Shown here one piece after another: positions 1-6,211 of a stretch of 7,508 nucleotides of DNA (position 1 is its first letter; every line of letters starts with the position of its first letter). The position numbers were made by a program, and so were the translations under genes. This stretch comes from Clostridiaceae bacterium (lineage in GTDB: Bacteria; Bacillota; Clostridia; UBA1212; DUPL01). The DNA is taken from NCBI GenBank assembly GCA_012522035.1, contig JAAYLF010000117.1, positions 1 through 7,508 on the forward strand, written 5' to 3'. The notes under the pieces are model-generated. The model did not search any database. It saw nothing but the letters and a program-made list of their open reading frames with translations, and was not told the origin of the DNA.

Positions 1-612
1 AGCAAGAAGCTCGCCACTCTCTTCTTGCACAAAAACCACCTGGGCAAGATATTCAAGATTCACCTGATGCACAATACCGGTAGCAGGTGGAACCACCCTG
101 AAGTTTGAAAAAGCTTTCTGTGCCCAGTTTAAAAACCTGTATCTTTCCTCATTCCTTTCAAACTCCATCTCCATATTGAACACAAGGGCATCACCTGAGG
201 CATACTTGTCCACCTGCACGGAATGATCTATTACCAAATCCGCCTTCCTGTCCGGATTTATTCTCTTTGGATCTCCTCCCATATCAGCTATTGCCTTTCT
301 CATGGATGCAAAGTCCACCATTGCAGGAACCCCGGTAAAATCCTGCAAAAGAACTCTGGCGGGTTTGAATGGAACATCAATTCCTTCATCAAACTTGTCG
401 GTATTCCAGTTTACAAGGTTTAACACATGTTCTTCCTTTATGGACCATCCGTCATACTGCCTCAGTACGGACTCCAGCAATATCCTTATTGAATACGGAA
501 GCCTCTCCAGGTTTACGTTATGATTTTCTTCAAGGGCTTTCAAGCTGTAGTAGCCATATCTTTTGCTGCCTGATTCAAAATACCTTTTTACCTTAAACAC
601 ATCCCTGTCCAT
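1..612 (-). CDS. acnA: Aconitate hydratase, N-terminal 204 residues (runs off left edge)
   Basis: Aconitase A converts citrate to isocitrate through cis-aconitate in the cytosol, using a [4Fe-4S] cluster. The minus strand reads open from ATG 612 to base 1 for exactly 204 codons, beginning MDRDVFKVKRYF. Motifs of the AcnA/IRP branch are clear: RLPYSIRILLESVLRQ near residues 38-52, QDFTGVPA at 90-97, DLVIDHSVQVD at 125-135 with the Asp-His pair at 129-130, and PPATGIVHQVNLE at 175-187. They match Bacillus CitB/AcnA in order and spacing. The family is about 900 residues long, so the cluster-binding cysteines and the C-terminal swivel domain lie outside the window. The start is supported by GGGGTG five bases upstream; an ATG at 617 is out of frame. 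The upstream neighbour is closed by a terminator, so acnA should have its own promoter. Confidence 0.96.
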   Translation of the reverse strand, partial: MDRDVFKVKRYFESGSKRYGYYSLKALEENHNVNLERLPYSIRILLESVLRQYDGWSIKEEHVLNLVNWNTDKFDEGIDVPFKPARVLLQDFTGVPAMVDFASMRKAIADMGGDPKRINPDRKADLVIDHSVQVDKYASGDALVFNMEMEFERNEERYRFLNWAQKAFSNFRVVPPATGIVHQVNLEYLAQVVFVQEESGELLA

Positions 613-656
613 TCCATCACCCCGTTAATACTATTACATCAATATATTATTCTCAT

Positions 657-672
657 ATAATCTGGGAATTAT
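657..672. promoter_or_regulatory. AT-rich dyad upstream of acnA, possible operator
   Basis: ATAAT, six bases, then ATTAT forms a perfect dyad 45-60 bases upstream of the acnA start, in the only 81-bp stretch (613-693) that can hold its promoter. In Bacillus, CcpC binds ATAA-N7-TTAT dyads at citB and citZ. Here the ATAA/TTAT spacing is eight, so a CcpC-type site is only a suggestion. I could not choose a convincing -35/-10 pair in this AT-rich gap. Confidence 0.25.
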
Positions 673-693
673 GATAGCAGAAGTTTTACACAA

Positions 694-723
694 AGAAAAA
701 AGGAGATGCAGAATGCACCTCCT
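694..723 (-). terminator. Intrinsic terminator of the KamA-family gene
   Basis: On the minus strand, GGAGGTGCA (722-714), loop TTC and TGCATCTCC (710-702) form a 9-bp stem with one G-U pair, followed at once by a run of six T. It begins four bases after the stop codon of the radical SAM gene. It therefore separates that gene from acnA further downstream. Confidence 0.88.
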
Positions 724-726
724 GTC

Positions 727-1827
727 TTATACAGTAATCCAGCATTGATCTTCCTTGATATCCTTCACAAAAATCCTGTTTTCATCCTCCGGATATTTAG
801 CCTGATGAAATCTAAAAAGCATTTTGTTTCCTTCCAAAAGTCCCATAACCTCAATTTTTCCTCTTTCGGTGGACATGATATATCTGAAGCATTTGCCCTG
901 TCCATTCAGCTTTTTCCTGGCTTCATTAATTATTCTGTCCGCCTTCATCAAAGGCACCTGAAACTGGTTCTTTACACCTTTTACTGGCCTGCACAGGAAA
1001 ACATAATATGGGACAACACCAATCCTTGTCAGCATGTTTGTCATTTCTGCAAGGGTGTCGCTATTATCATTTATGCCCTTCAATAGAACCGTTTGGTTCT
1101 TAATGACAATTCCTCTGTCTATCAGGCATCGTACCGCTCTTTTAGACTCTTTTGTTATCTCCCTTGAATGATTGAAATGGGTAACTACATATATTGTTTT
1201 CTTTCTTCTATACTTGTCCAATATGTCAAGCAGTTCCATGTCGTCATATATTCTTGACGGGAGTACAACAGGTGTTCTTGTTCCGAAACGAATTATATCA
1301 AGATGATCAATATCACACAGGGCTTTCAAATATTCTTCAATATTTTTGTTGTTGTTCAAAAAAGCATCTCCACCGGATATAAGTACATTGTTAATTTCCT
1401 TATGCTCTTTTATGTAGTTGATAATGTTGTCAAATTCTTTTGTTATTTCATCATCATTAACACCAACAAGTCTCTTCCTGAAACAATGCCTGCAGTACAT
1501 GGCGCATCTGTTCGTGGATAAAACCAATGCGGTCTGCCTGTACTTGTGCTGCAAGCCCGTCATTACCGTATTGTCCATTTCGCCACTCGTATCAAAGCTT
1601 CCGCTTAGATCGGTCTCCTTGATTGAGGGCACACACATTCTTCTTATCACATCATCTTCGTCCTCGGGATTTATCAGAGACAGATAATACTGTGATACGG
1701 ACATGGGAAACTTTTCAATAATCTCATTGTACTTCTGCAGATCCTCTTCAGATACCTCAATATTCAAGTATTGAAAAACTTCCTCAGCCGTAGTTACATT
1801 ATTCCTCAGTTCTCTTCTCCAATCCAT
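727..1827 (-). CDS. KamA-family radical SAM, PLP-dependent aminomutase-like protein, substrate unknown
   Basis: The 366-residue protein belongs to the lysine 2,3-aminomutase family, radical SAM enzymes that move an amino group from C2 to C3 using PLP. The cluster motif CAMYCRHC places Cys at 108, 112 and 115. It is followed by Arg117, which matches the carboxylate-binding Arg of KAM. SGGD (151-154) is the SAM-binding loop, RFGTRTPVVLPSRI (180-193) is a family signature, and Lys324 in ERGKIE fits the PLP lysine. Two Asp residues that bind the lysine side chain in clostridial KAM appear replaced: the YVCDLSQG region reads YVFLCRPVKG (Arg280), and the region before the PLP lysine reads IMSTERGK (Ser319). 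At 366 residues it is shorter than KAM (over 400) and nearer to EpmB (about 340). No ablB acetyltransferase or epmA is nearby. The start is ATG 1827 with AGGAGGT seven bases upstream. The family is certain; the substrate is unknown and lysine is doubtful. Confidence 0.9.
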   Translation of the reverse strand: MDWRRELRNNVTTAEEVFQYLNIEVSEEDLQKYNEIIEKFPMSVSQYYLSLINPEDEDDVIRRMCVPSIKETDLSGSFDTSGEMDNTVMTGLQHKYRQTALVLSTNRCAMYCRHCFRKRLVGVNDDEITKEFDNIINYIKEHKEINNVLISGGDAFLNNNKNIEEYLKALCDIDHLDIIRFGTRTPVVLPSRIYDDMELLDILDKYRRKKTIYVVTHFNHSREITKESKRAVRCLIDRGIVIKNQTVLLKGINDNSDTLAEMTNMLTRIGVVPYYVFLCRPVKGVKNQFQVPLMKADRIINEARKKLNGQGKCFRYIMSTERGKIEVMGLLEGNKMLFRFHQAKYPEDENRIFVKDIKEDQCWITV

Positions 1828-1858
1828 TTATCAAACCTCCTATCTTGAGAATATTGAT

Positions 1859-1887
1859 AGTATACCCTACATGAGCCTCGATTGCAA
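1859..1887 (-). promoter_or_regulatory. Sigma-A-type promoter of the KamA-family gene
   Basis: On the minus strand, TTGCAA (1887-1882), a 17-base spacer and TATACT (1864-1859) precede the gene, with a predicted start near 1852 and a leader of about 25 bases carrying the AGGAGGT site. The radical SAM gene is therefore probably transcribed apart from feoAB, although I see no GC-rich hairpin terminator after feoB in 1888-1997. Confidence 0.78.
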
Positions 1888-1997
1888 ATTTAAAGCCAAC
1901 TTTATTAAAATTTTATGTAATTAATTAACGTAATTTTCATTTTTTCTGATATGCAATCAATATATGTCAAGATGGAGGTTTTGTAAAAATCAAGTAT

Positions 1998-4148
1998 TTA
2001 TATAACCAAGCCAAATAGTCTGACAGTATTGGCAAATATTGCACAAACAACAATGCCAACCAAAGTGGGAATCAAGAAGGACAACAATGTCCACTTCATG
2101 CTTTTTGTCTCCTTCCTTATGGTAAGGCATGTGGTGGAACAAGGCCAGTGGAACAAGGTAAAGAGCATCATGCTTATGGCGGTTGTCAATGTCCATCCGT
2201 TTGCTGTCAATAGCGCCTTCAATTCAGAAAGCGAATCCAGTTCAATCAGACTTCCCTGAGACATATACGCCATGATGATAATCGGAACAACAATTTCATT
2301 TGCAGGAAAGCCCAGTATGAACGCAAGCACAATAACTCCATCCAGTCCTAAAACCTTGCCAAACGGATCTAGAAAGCTCGCACTAATTCCCAAGAGAGTC
2401 TCGCCCCCCACATGAATGTTTGCCATAAGCCAAAGAACTGCCCCGGCGGGAGCTGCTACGACAACCGCTCTTCCCAGTACAAACAAAGTCCTGTCAAACA
2501 CGGACCTTACTATCACTTTCATTACCTGGGGACGTCTGTATGGAGGCAGTTCCAGCGTGAAAGAAGATGGAACTCCTTTAAGTATGGTTTTTGACAACAA
2601 ACCGGATATGAAAAATGTCATGACCACGCCCATGACAATTACCAGGGTAAGAATCAAGCTCAAGACCAATGAGCCGTAAAAGTTTGTCAAATACGCTGTA
2701 AAAAACATGGATATGACTGCAATCAGCGTAGGAAATCTGCCGTTGCATGGCACAAAACTGTTTGTTATTATTGCAATCAGACGCTCTCTTGGAGAATCAA
2801 TTATTCTGCATCCTGTCACGCCCACCGCATTGCATCCAAATCCCATGCACATGGTAAGAGCCTGCTTGCCGCAGGAGCATGCCTTCTTGAAATATTTGTC
2901 CAAGTTGAACACCACTCTGGGCAGATACCCCAAATCCTCAAGGATGGTAAAGAGAGGAAAGAATATTGCCATGGGAGGAAGCATTACAGACACAACCCAG
3001 GCAAGAACCCTGTATACCCCCGTCACCAAAATTCCATGCAGCCAATCCGGTGCCTTTGCAAGTTCAAATACATATGTAATTTTTCCTTCAATGTATAAGA
3101 AAAATCTTGCCAGCATTTCAGACGGATAATTCGCCCCTTTTATGGTTATCCAGAATACCACAACAAGAAGCACCAGCATTAGAGGATAACCAAGGTGTTT
3201 CCCTGTGATTATTCTGTCAATTTTCCTCTCCCTTGCTGCATACCTTTCATCTTCGTAAACAACCACGTTCTTTGATTTTTCTTCCTCCTGCCTGACTATA
3301 CTTGAAACTGTAATATCCCTTAAATCATCTTTTGACATGTTGTTCTCTTCAAGCACTCTGCAGGCGTTCTCCAGTCCAGACATTACCTCCATGTCCTCAA
3401 AAATATTGAAAGGAAGAAAAGTCATTAGCGACTCCACAAGCGACTCGTCATGCTCAAGAAGCTTAAGACCCAGCCATCTTGAATTTACATAATCAATTTT
3501 TCTTGTTAAAACCTCCTCCAGAACCTCTAATGCCTTTTCTACATTTTCCGGATACTCTATCCTGAAATATTGCTTTTTTTCTTCAGCGTCAACAATAGCC
3601 GACAAGGTTTCAAGAAGATTTTTCAATGTATTTTTTTTGCGTGCCGTTATTCCAACCACAGGAACCTTGAGTATCTCAGACAATTTCTCAATATTCACTC
3701 TTATTCTTTTTCTTCTTGCCTCATCCATCATATTAACACAGACAACCACATTCCTTGATATTTCCATGGTCTGCAAAACAAGATTAAGATTTCTTTCCAG
3801 ACATGTGGCATCACAAACGACAATAACCGCATCAGGTCTTGCAAAGCACAGAAAATCTCTTGCAACCTCTTCTTCCTGGGAGTGTGCCATAAGGGAATAT
3901 GTACCTGGCAAATCCACCATTACAAATTCTTTATCCTTGTATCTGCATACGCCCCTGGCATTGGTAACGGTCTTGCCCGGCCAGTTTCCCGTATGCTGCT
4001 TCATTCCTGTGAGATTGTTAAACAATGTACTTTTCCCCACATTGGGGTTTCCGGCCAGAGCCACCACATACTCCTTTTCATAATCTATCTTTATCCCAAA
4101 AAGTTCTTCACCAACTCTTGTATCACATGTTCTGCATGCAAGACTCAT
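1998..4148 (-). CDS. feoB: Ferrous iron transport protein B (GTPase-permease)
   Basis: FeoB is the inner-membrane Fe(II) permease with a fused cytosolic G domain. In this 716-residue protein the GTPase motifs are G1 GNPNVGKS (33-40), G2 Thr60 in GNWPGKT, G3 DLPG (79-82), G4 NMMD (139-142) and a G5-like GITARK (166-171). A helical linker leads to RKIDRIITGKHLGYP, which enters the first membrane helix. The permease half has the expected conserved stretches: MGFGCNAVGVTG, FVPCNGRFP (first gate region with its Cys) and FHWPCSTTC (second gate). An N-terminal extension of about 26 residues before the G domain carries a CRTC motif (Cys5, Cys8), which E. coli FeoB lacks. The start is ATG 4148 with GAGGTG four bases upstream; that site overlaps the feoA stop codon, suggesting translational coupling. 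No feoC is visible. Mn(II) transport by some FeoB paralogues is a minor alternative. Confidence 0.96.
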   Translation of the reverse strand: MSLACRTCDTRVGEELFGIKIDYEKEYVVALAGNPNVGKSTLFNNLTGMKQHTGNWPGKTVTNARGVCRYKDKEFVMVDLPGTYSLMAHSQEEEVARDFLCFARPDAVIVVCDATCLERNLNLVLQTMEISRNVVVCVNMMDEARRKRIRVNIEKLSEILKVPVVGITARKKNTLKNLLETLSAIVDAEEKKQYFRIEYPENVEKALEVLEEVLTRKIDYVNSRWLGLKLLEHDESLVESLMTFLPFNIFEDMEVMSGLENACRVLEENNMSKDDLRDITVSSIVRQEEEKSKNVVVYEDERYAARERKIDRIITGKHLGYPLMLVLLVVVFWITIKGANYPSEMLARFFLYIEGKITYVFELAKAPDWLHGILVTGVYRVLAWVVSVMLPPMAIFFPLFTILEDLGYLPRVVFNLDKYFKKACSCGKQALTMCMGFGCNAVGVTGCRIIDSPRERLIAIITNSFVPCNGRFPTLIAVISMFFTAYLTNFYGSLVLSLILTLVIVMGVVMTFFISGLLSKTILKGVPSSFTLELPPYRRPQVMKVIVRSVFDRTLFVLGRAVVVAAPAGAVLWLMANIHVGGETLLGISASFLDPFGKVLGLDGVIVLAFILGFPANEIVVPIIIMAYMSQGSLIELDSLSELKALLTANGWTLTTAISMMLFTLFHWPCSTTCLTIRKETKSMKWTLLSFLIPTLVGIVVCAIFANTVRLFGLVI

Positions 4149-4158
4149 ATTTCACCTC

Positions 4159-4398
4159 TTATAATACTTCAGTTACCAGGATGCTTGATGAGTCCTCAGA
4201 CCGCAGCGCAATAACGCATCCTTTTACCAGATACGCGGTAGGATCTCCCAAAGGACTTCTTTGCAGACATTCCACCAAGCTACCCTCAATGAAACCCATG
4301 TCCTGCAGCCTTCTGCGTATAGTGCCTTTTGACATGATTTTTTTAACTCTTGCTTTCTGTCCCTGTTTCAAATCGTTCAACGTTGGTATTCTACTCAT
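4159..4398 (-). CDS. feoA: Ferrous iron transport protein A (SH3-like)
   Basis: FeoA is a small cytosolic SH3-like protein needed for FeoB activity. The 79-residue product starts MSRIPTLNDLKQGQKARV and contains the family signature RRRLQDMGFIEGSLVEC and a C-terminal GCVIALRSEDSSSILV strand pair. I chose ATG 4398, which has GGAG 11 bases upstream. An in-frame GTG at 4407 would add MKY, but it sits only two bases from the same GGAG site. Ten bases separate its stop codon from the feoB start. The gene is first in a feoAB operon, divergent from an mntR-like regulator. Confidence 0.93.
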   Translation of the reverse strand: MSRIPTLNDLKQGQKARVKKIMSKGTIRRRLQDMGFIEGSLVECLQRSPLGDPTAYLVKGCVIALRSEDSSSILVTEVL

Positions 4399-4423
4399 AT
4401 ATTTCACATCTCCTAAATATATT

Positions 4424-4445
4424 AGTTTAAGGAAACTTTGTTTCC
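4424..4445. promoter_or_regulatory. Overlapping palindromes, probable MntR/DtxR-type operator
   Basis: Two palindromes overlap between feoA and the regulator gene. AGTTT-AAGG-AAACT spans 4424-4437 and GGAAAC-TTT-GTTTCC spans 4431-4445. The core TTTAAGGAAACT closely resembles the MntR site I recall for Bacillus mntH (CTTAAGGAAACT). The site lies just downstream of the predicted feoA start point, a position suited to repression. This fits the neighbouring MntR-type protein, but no binding is shown. Confidence 0.6.
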
Positions 4446-4452
4446 CAAAGAT

Positions 4453-4482
4453 ATTATATGGAGCGGCGTTCTATATTGTTAC
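4453..4482 (-). promoter_or_regulatory. Predicted promoter of feoAB
   Basis: On the minus strand, GTAACA (4482-4477, four of six consensus bases), an 18-base spacer and a perfect TATAAT (4458-4453) predict a start near 4446, directly next to the palindromic operator at 4424-4445. On the plus strand, TATATT at 4472-4477 could serve as a -10 for the regulator gene, but I see no good -35 for it. Confidence 0.55.
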
Positions 4483-4500
4483 AGGAAAGGAGGATGCATT

Positions 4501-4935
4501 ATGGATAAGAAATTCTATACACTGAAAGGTTATCAGATGATTGACAAGGCAAAACTCACATCATCCATGGAGGACTATCTGGAAATGATCTGCAGACTCA
4601 GAAAAAACAAAGAGTATGTAAGAATTAGTGAACTTGCAGCAAACCTTCATGTAAAACCTTCTTCAGCTTCCAAAATGGTCAACAACCTAAAAACACTAGG
4701 TCTTGTCAAGTTTGAGAAGTACGGATACATAGTCCCCACAGAAAAAGGCCAAAAGATTGGCGACTACCTTCTTTACAGGCATGATGTAATAAATGAATTC
4801 CTTTGTATGCTTAACAATTCGGAAAGCGAACTTGAACAGGTTGAAAAAATCGAACATTTTATAAACAAAAAGACAGTGGACAACATGAAGAAATTCATAT
4901 CAAAGCACAAGGGAAAGCAGAACCAGATTAATTAA
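4501..4935 (+). CDS. mntR: MntR-type, DtxR-family metal-responsive transcriptional regulator
   Basis: The 144-residue protein aligns with Bacillus MntR over its whole length: SSMEDYLEMI, the winged-helix segment ISELAANLHVKPSSASKMVNNLKTL cut by residues 42-66, EKYGYIVPTEKGQKIG, then YRHDVINEFL and VEKIEHFI. All six MntR metal ligands appear kept: Asp25, Glu28, His94, Glu115, Glu118 and His119. There is no SH3-like third domain, as in MntR and unlike DtxR. A short N-terminal extension of about 20 residues precedes the conserved part. ATG 4501 is the start, with AAGGAGG ending seven bases upstream; an ATG at 4438 lacks a ribosome site and would run through the promoter region. Divergence from feoAB suggests that it controls iron uptake and may sense Mn(II), Fe(II) or both. 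The ligands support MntR; the metal and targets are inferred. Confidence 0.9.
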   Translation: MDKKFYTLKGYQMIDKAKLTSSMEDYLEMICRLRKNKEYVRISELAANLHVKPSSASKMVNNLKTLGLVKFEKYGYIVPTEKGQKIGDYLLYRHDVINEFLCMLNNSESELEQVEKIEHFINKKTVDNMKKFISKHKGKQNQIN

Positions 4936-4951
4936 TATTAAAAAGGGATAC

Positions 4952-4992
4952 AATAAGTTTGGGCTTATTCTTTTGGCAAAAAGATACTTTTT
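4952..4992 (+). terminator. Two weak AT-rich hairpins after the regulator gene
   Basis: AATAAG-TTTGGG-CTTATT (4952-4969) is followed by CTTTT, and the perfect repeat AAAAAG-ATA-CTTTTT lies at 4978-4992. Both are poor in GC pairs, so termination may be partial and some transcripts may read into efp. Confidence 0.4.
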
Positions 4993-4996
4993 ACTC

Positions 4997-5025
4997 TTGT
5001 ACAGCCATTTAAATTAATGTATAAT
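4997..5025 (+). promoter_or_regulatory. Promoter of the efp operon
   Basis: A perfect TATAAT at 5020-5025 has TTGTAC at 4997-5002, 17 bases upstream. The predicted start is near 5032, giving a leader of about 37 bases with GGAGGA at 5058-5063, five bases before the efp ATG. A TTGACA at 5044-5049 has no -10 at the right distance. Confidence 0.65.
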
Positions 5026-5068
5026 AACTAAGACCGTTTAATTTTGACATTATATATGGAGGACAAAT

Positions 5069-5626
5069 ATGATTTCAGCTGGAGATTTTAGAAATGGAAT
5101 TACTTTTGAGCTTGATGGACAAGTTTATCAGGTTGTTGAATTTCAACATGTAAAGCCTGGAAAAGGAGCAGCTTTTGTTAGAACTAAAATAAAGAACGTA
5201 ATAACAGGAACTATACTGGAGAAATCCTTCAACCCAACCGATAAAATGCCAAGAGCTCACATAGAAAAAAAGGACATGCAGTATCTGTACAATGACAATG
5301 GATTGTACTATTTCATGGACATGGAGACTTACGAACAGCTGCCTATCGATGAAGAAACCGTAGGCGACGCTTTGAAATTCGTAAAGGAAAATGATACATG
5401 CAAGATACTCTCCTACAAGGGAAATGTTTTTGGTATTGAACCTCCAATGTTTGTGGAACTTGAAGTTATCAGCACTGAGCCCGGATTCAAGGGCGACACT
5501 GCTACAGGAGCAACAAAACCCGCTATCGTGGAAACTAATGCTCAGGTCAAAGTACCACTTTTCATTGAGATTGGTGACGTTATTAAGATTGATACACGTA
5601 CTGGCGAGTATATTGAAAGAGTATAA
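5069..5626 (+). CDS. efp: Translation elongation factor P
   Basis: EF-P binds between the ribosomal P and E sites and helps peptide bond formation at polyproline stretches. The 185-residue length is typical, with three beta-barrel domains. The modification loop reads KPGKGAAFVR with Lys32 at the tip, as in the Bacillus-type protein whose lysine carries 5-aminopentanol, rather than the EpmA-modified E. coli type. Other family marks are MISAGDFRNG at the start, MQYLYNDNG, GIEPPMFVELEV, TEPGFKGDTATGATKPA (EF-P signature) and DTRTGEYIERV at the end. The gene has its own promoter and is followed 44 bases later by a CD1247-type gene, probably in one transcript. A KamA-family gene lies 3.2 kb away on the other strand; EpmB of that family makes beta-lysine for EF-P in enterobacteria, but no link is shown here. 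Confidence 0.98.
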   Translation: MISAGDFRNGITFELDGQVYQVVEFQHVKPGKGAAFVRTKIKNVITGTILEKSFNPTDKMPRAHIEKKDMQYLYNDNGLYYFMDMETYEQLPIDEETVGDALKFVKENDTCKILSYKGNVFGIEPPMFVELEVISTEPGFKGDTATGATKPAIVETNAQVKVPLFIEIGDVIKIDTRTGEYIERV

Positions 5627-5670
5627 AAACGATTTGATTTTACAATAATATTTAGAGTGGAGGTGCTGAT

Positions 5671-6138
5671 ATGGGTTATTTGTTGGAAAGAGTAAGTTAC
5701 CTGAAAGGTCTAGCAGACGGTATGAAAATTAGTAGTGATACCTCCGAAGGAAGGCTTCTTAGGGAAATCATAGAGGTATTGGATGACATCGCAATGACAG
5801 TAGAAGAACTTGAAGATGACTTTGCAACAACCGCTGATGATCTTGAGGATCGTACAGAGTTTTTGGAAAGCGTCCTGTTCGATGACGATGATGAAGATGA
5901 AGATTACTATGATTACGATGATGATGAAGACATTGATACAATTGTATGTCCTGCCTGCAAAGGTATCATTACATTCTCAGAAGATCAGGTTAACGAAGAC
6001 TTTACGGTATTCACCTGCCCTGCATGCGGTGAAGAGATAGAACTCGAGTTGTATGACGACGATGAGTGCTGCATGTGTGATATCTGTGGTGATTACGAAG
6101 AAGACGATGAAGAGGATGACGAAGAACTGGATGATTAG
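5671..6138 (+). CDS. CD1247 N-terminal-domain protein, acidic with zinc-ribbon-like cysteines
   Basis: The 155-residue protein begins MGYLLERVSYLKGLADGMKI, which I recognise as the clostridial CD1247-type N-terminal domain. Its function is unknown to me. Residues 1-70 look helical and may form a coiled coil. A run of Asp/Glu with several Tyr covers 70-90. A zinc-ribbon-like pair follows, CPAC at 93-96 and CPAC at 116-119. A second cluster, Cys133, 134, 136 and 139 (ECCMCDICG), and an acidic tail rich in Asp/Glu complete it. The protein is strongly negative overall and has no signal or membrane segment, so it is likely a cytosolic metal-binding protein. ATG 5671 has GGAGGTG five bases upstream. 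It lies 44 bases after efp, and no separate promoter is obvious, so co-transcription is likely. A role around translation is a guess from position only. Confidence 0.85.
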   Translation: MGYLLERVSYLKGLADGMKISSDTSEGRLLREIIEVLDDIAMTVEELEDDFATTADDLEDRTEFLESVLFDDDDEDEDYYDYDDDEDIDTIVCPACKGIITFSEDQVNEDFTVFTCPACGEEIELELYDDDECCMCDICGDYEEDDEEDDEELDD

Positions 6139-6145
6139 TTAATTG

Positions 6146-6172
6146 AAAGGGTGCAAAATGCACCCTTTTCTT
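6146..6172. terminator. Strong, probably bidirectional intrinsic terminator after the efp operon
   Basis: AAAGGGTGCA (6146-6155), loop AAA and TGCACCCTTT (6159-6168) form a 10-bp perfect stem starting seven bases after the stop codon. A T-rich tail follows on the plus strand, and the A-rich left arm supplies T on the minus strand. It sits between convergent genes, so it can serve both. Confidence 0.9.
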
Positions 6173-6188
6173 ATGACGTCTCTTCTTC

Positions 6189-6211
6189 AAAAATCAGTGT
6201 CCTTGATTTTT
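6189..6211 (-). terminator. AT-rich hairpin spanning the stop codon of the broken minus-strand gene
   Basis: AAAAATCA (6189-6196) and TGATTTTT (6204-6211) are perfect inverted repeats around a 7-base loop. On the minus strand the right arm contains the TGA stop and ends in T5, so the hairpin could act as a weak terminator ahead of the stronger one at 6146-6172. Confidence 0.4.

Noticed and set aside
706..1687. Plus-strand frames of 62-126 residues opposite the KamA-family gene
   Set aside because: They are antisense shadows of a well-supported enzyme, lack ribosome sites and have no recognisable domain.
2029..4214. Several plus-strand frames of 60-148 residues opposite feoB and feoA
   Set aside because: They lie on the antisense of a family with clear motifs throughout, have low-complexity Cys/His/Ser-rich translations and no start signals.
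4438..4500. Longer start for the regulator at ATG 4438
   Set aside because: It has no ribosome site and would translate the promoter region; ATG 4501 has an ideal AAGGAGG.
5044..5056. TTGACA followed by TATATA before efp as a promoter
   Set aside because: The boxes are adjacent with no 16-18 base spacer, and the region overlaps the ribosome binding site.
5881..5935. GAT/GAA-rich stretch as a microsatellite or repeat
   Set aside because: The runs are irregular and encode the acidic segment of the protein, so no separate repeat feature is needed.
5810..6040. Met/Lys-rich 76-residue frame inside the CD1247-type gene
   Set aside because: It is an alternate-frame product of the GATGAT-rich acidic codons, not a gene.
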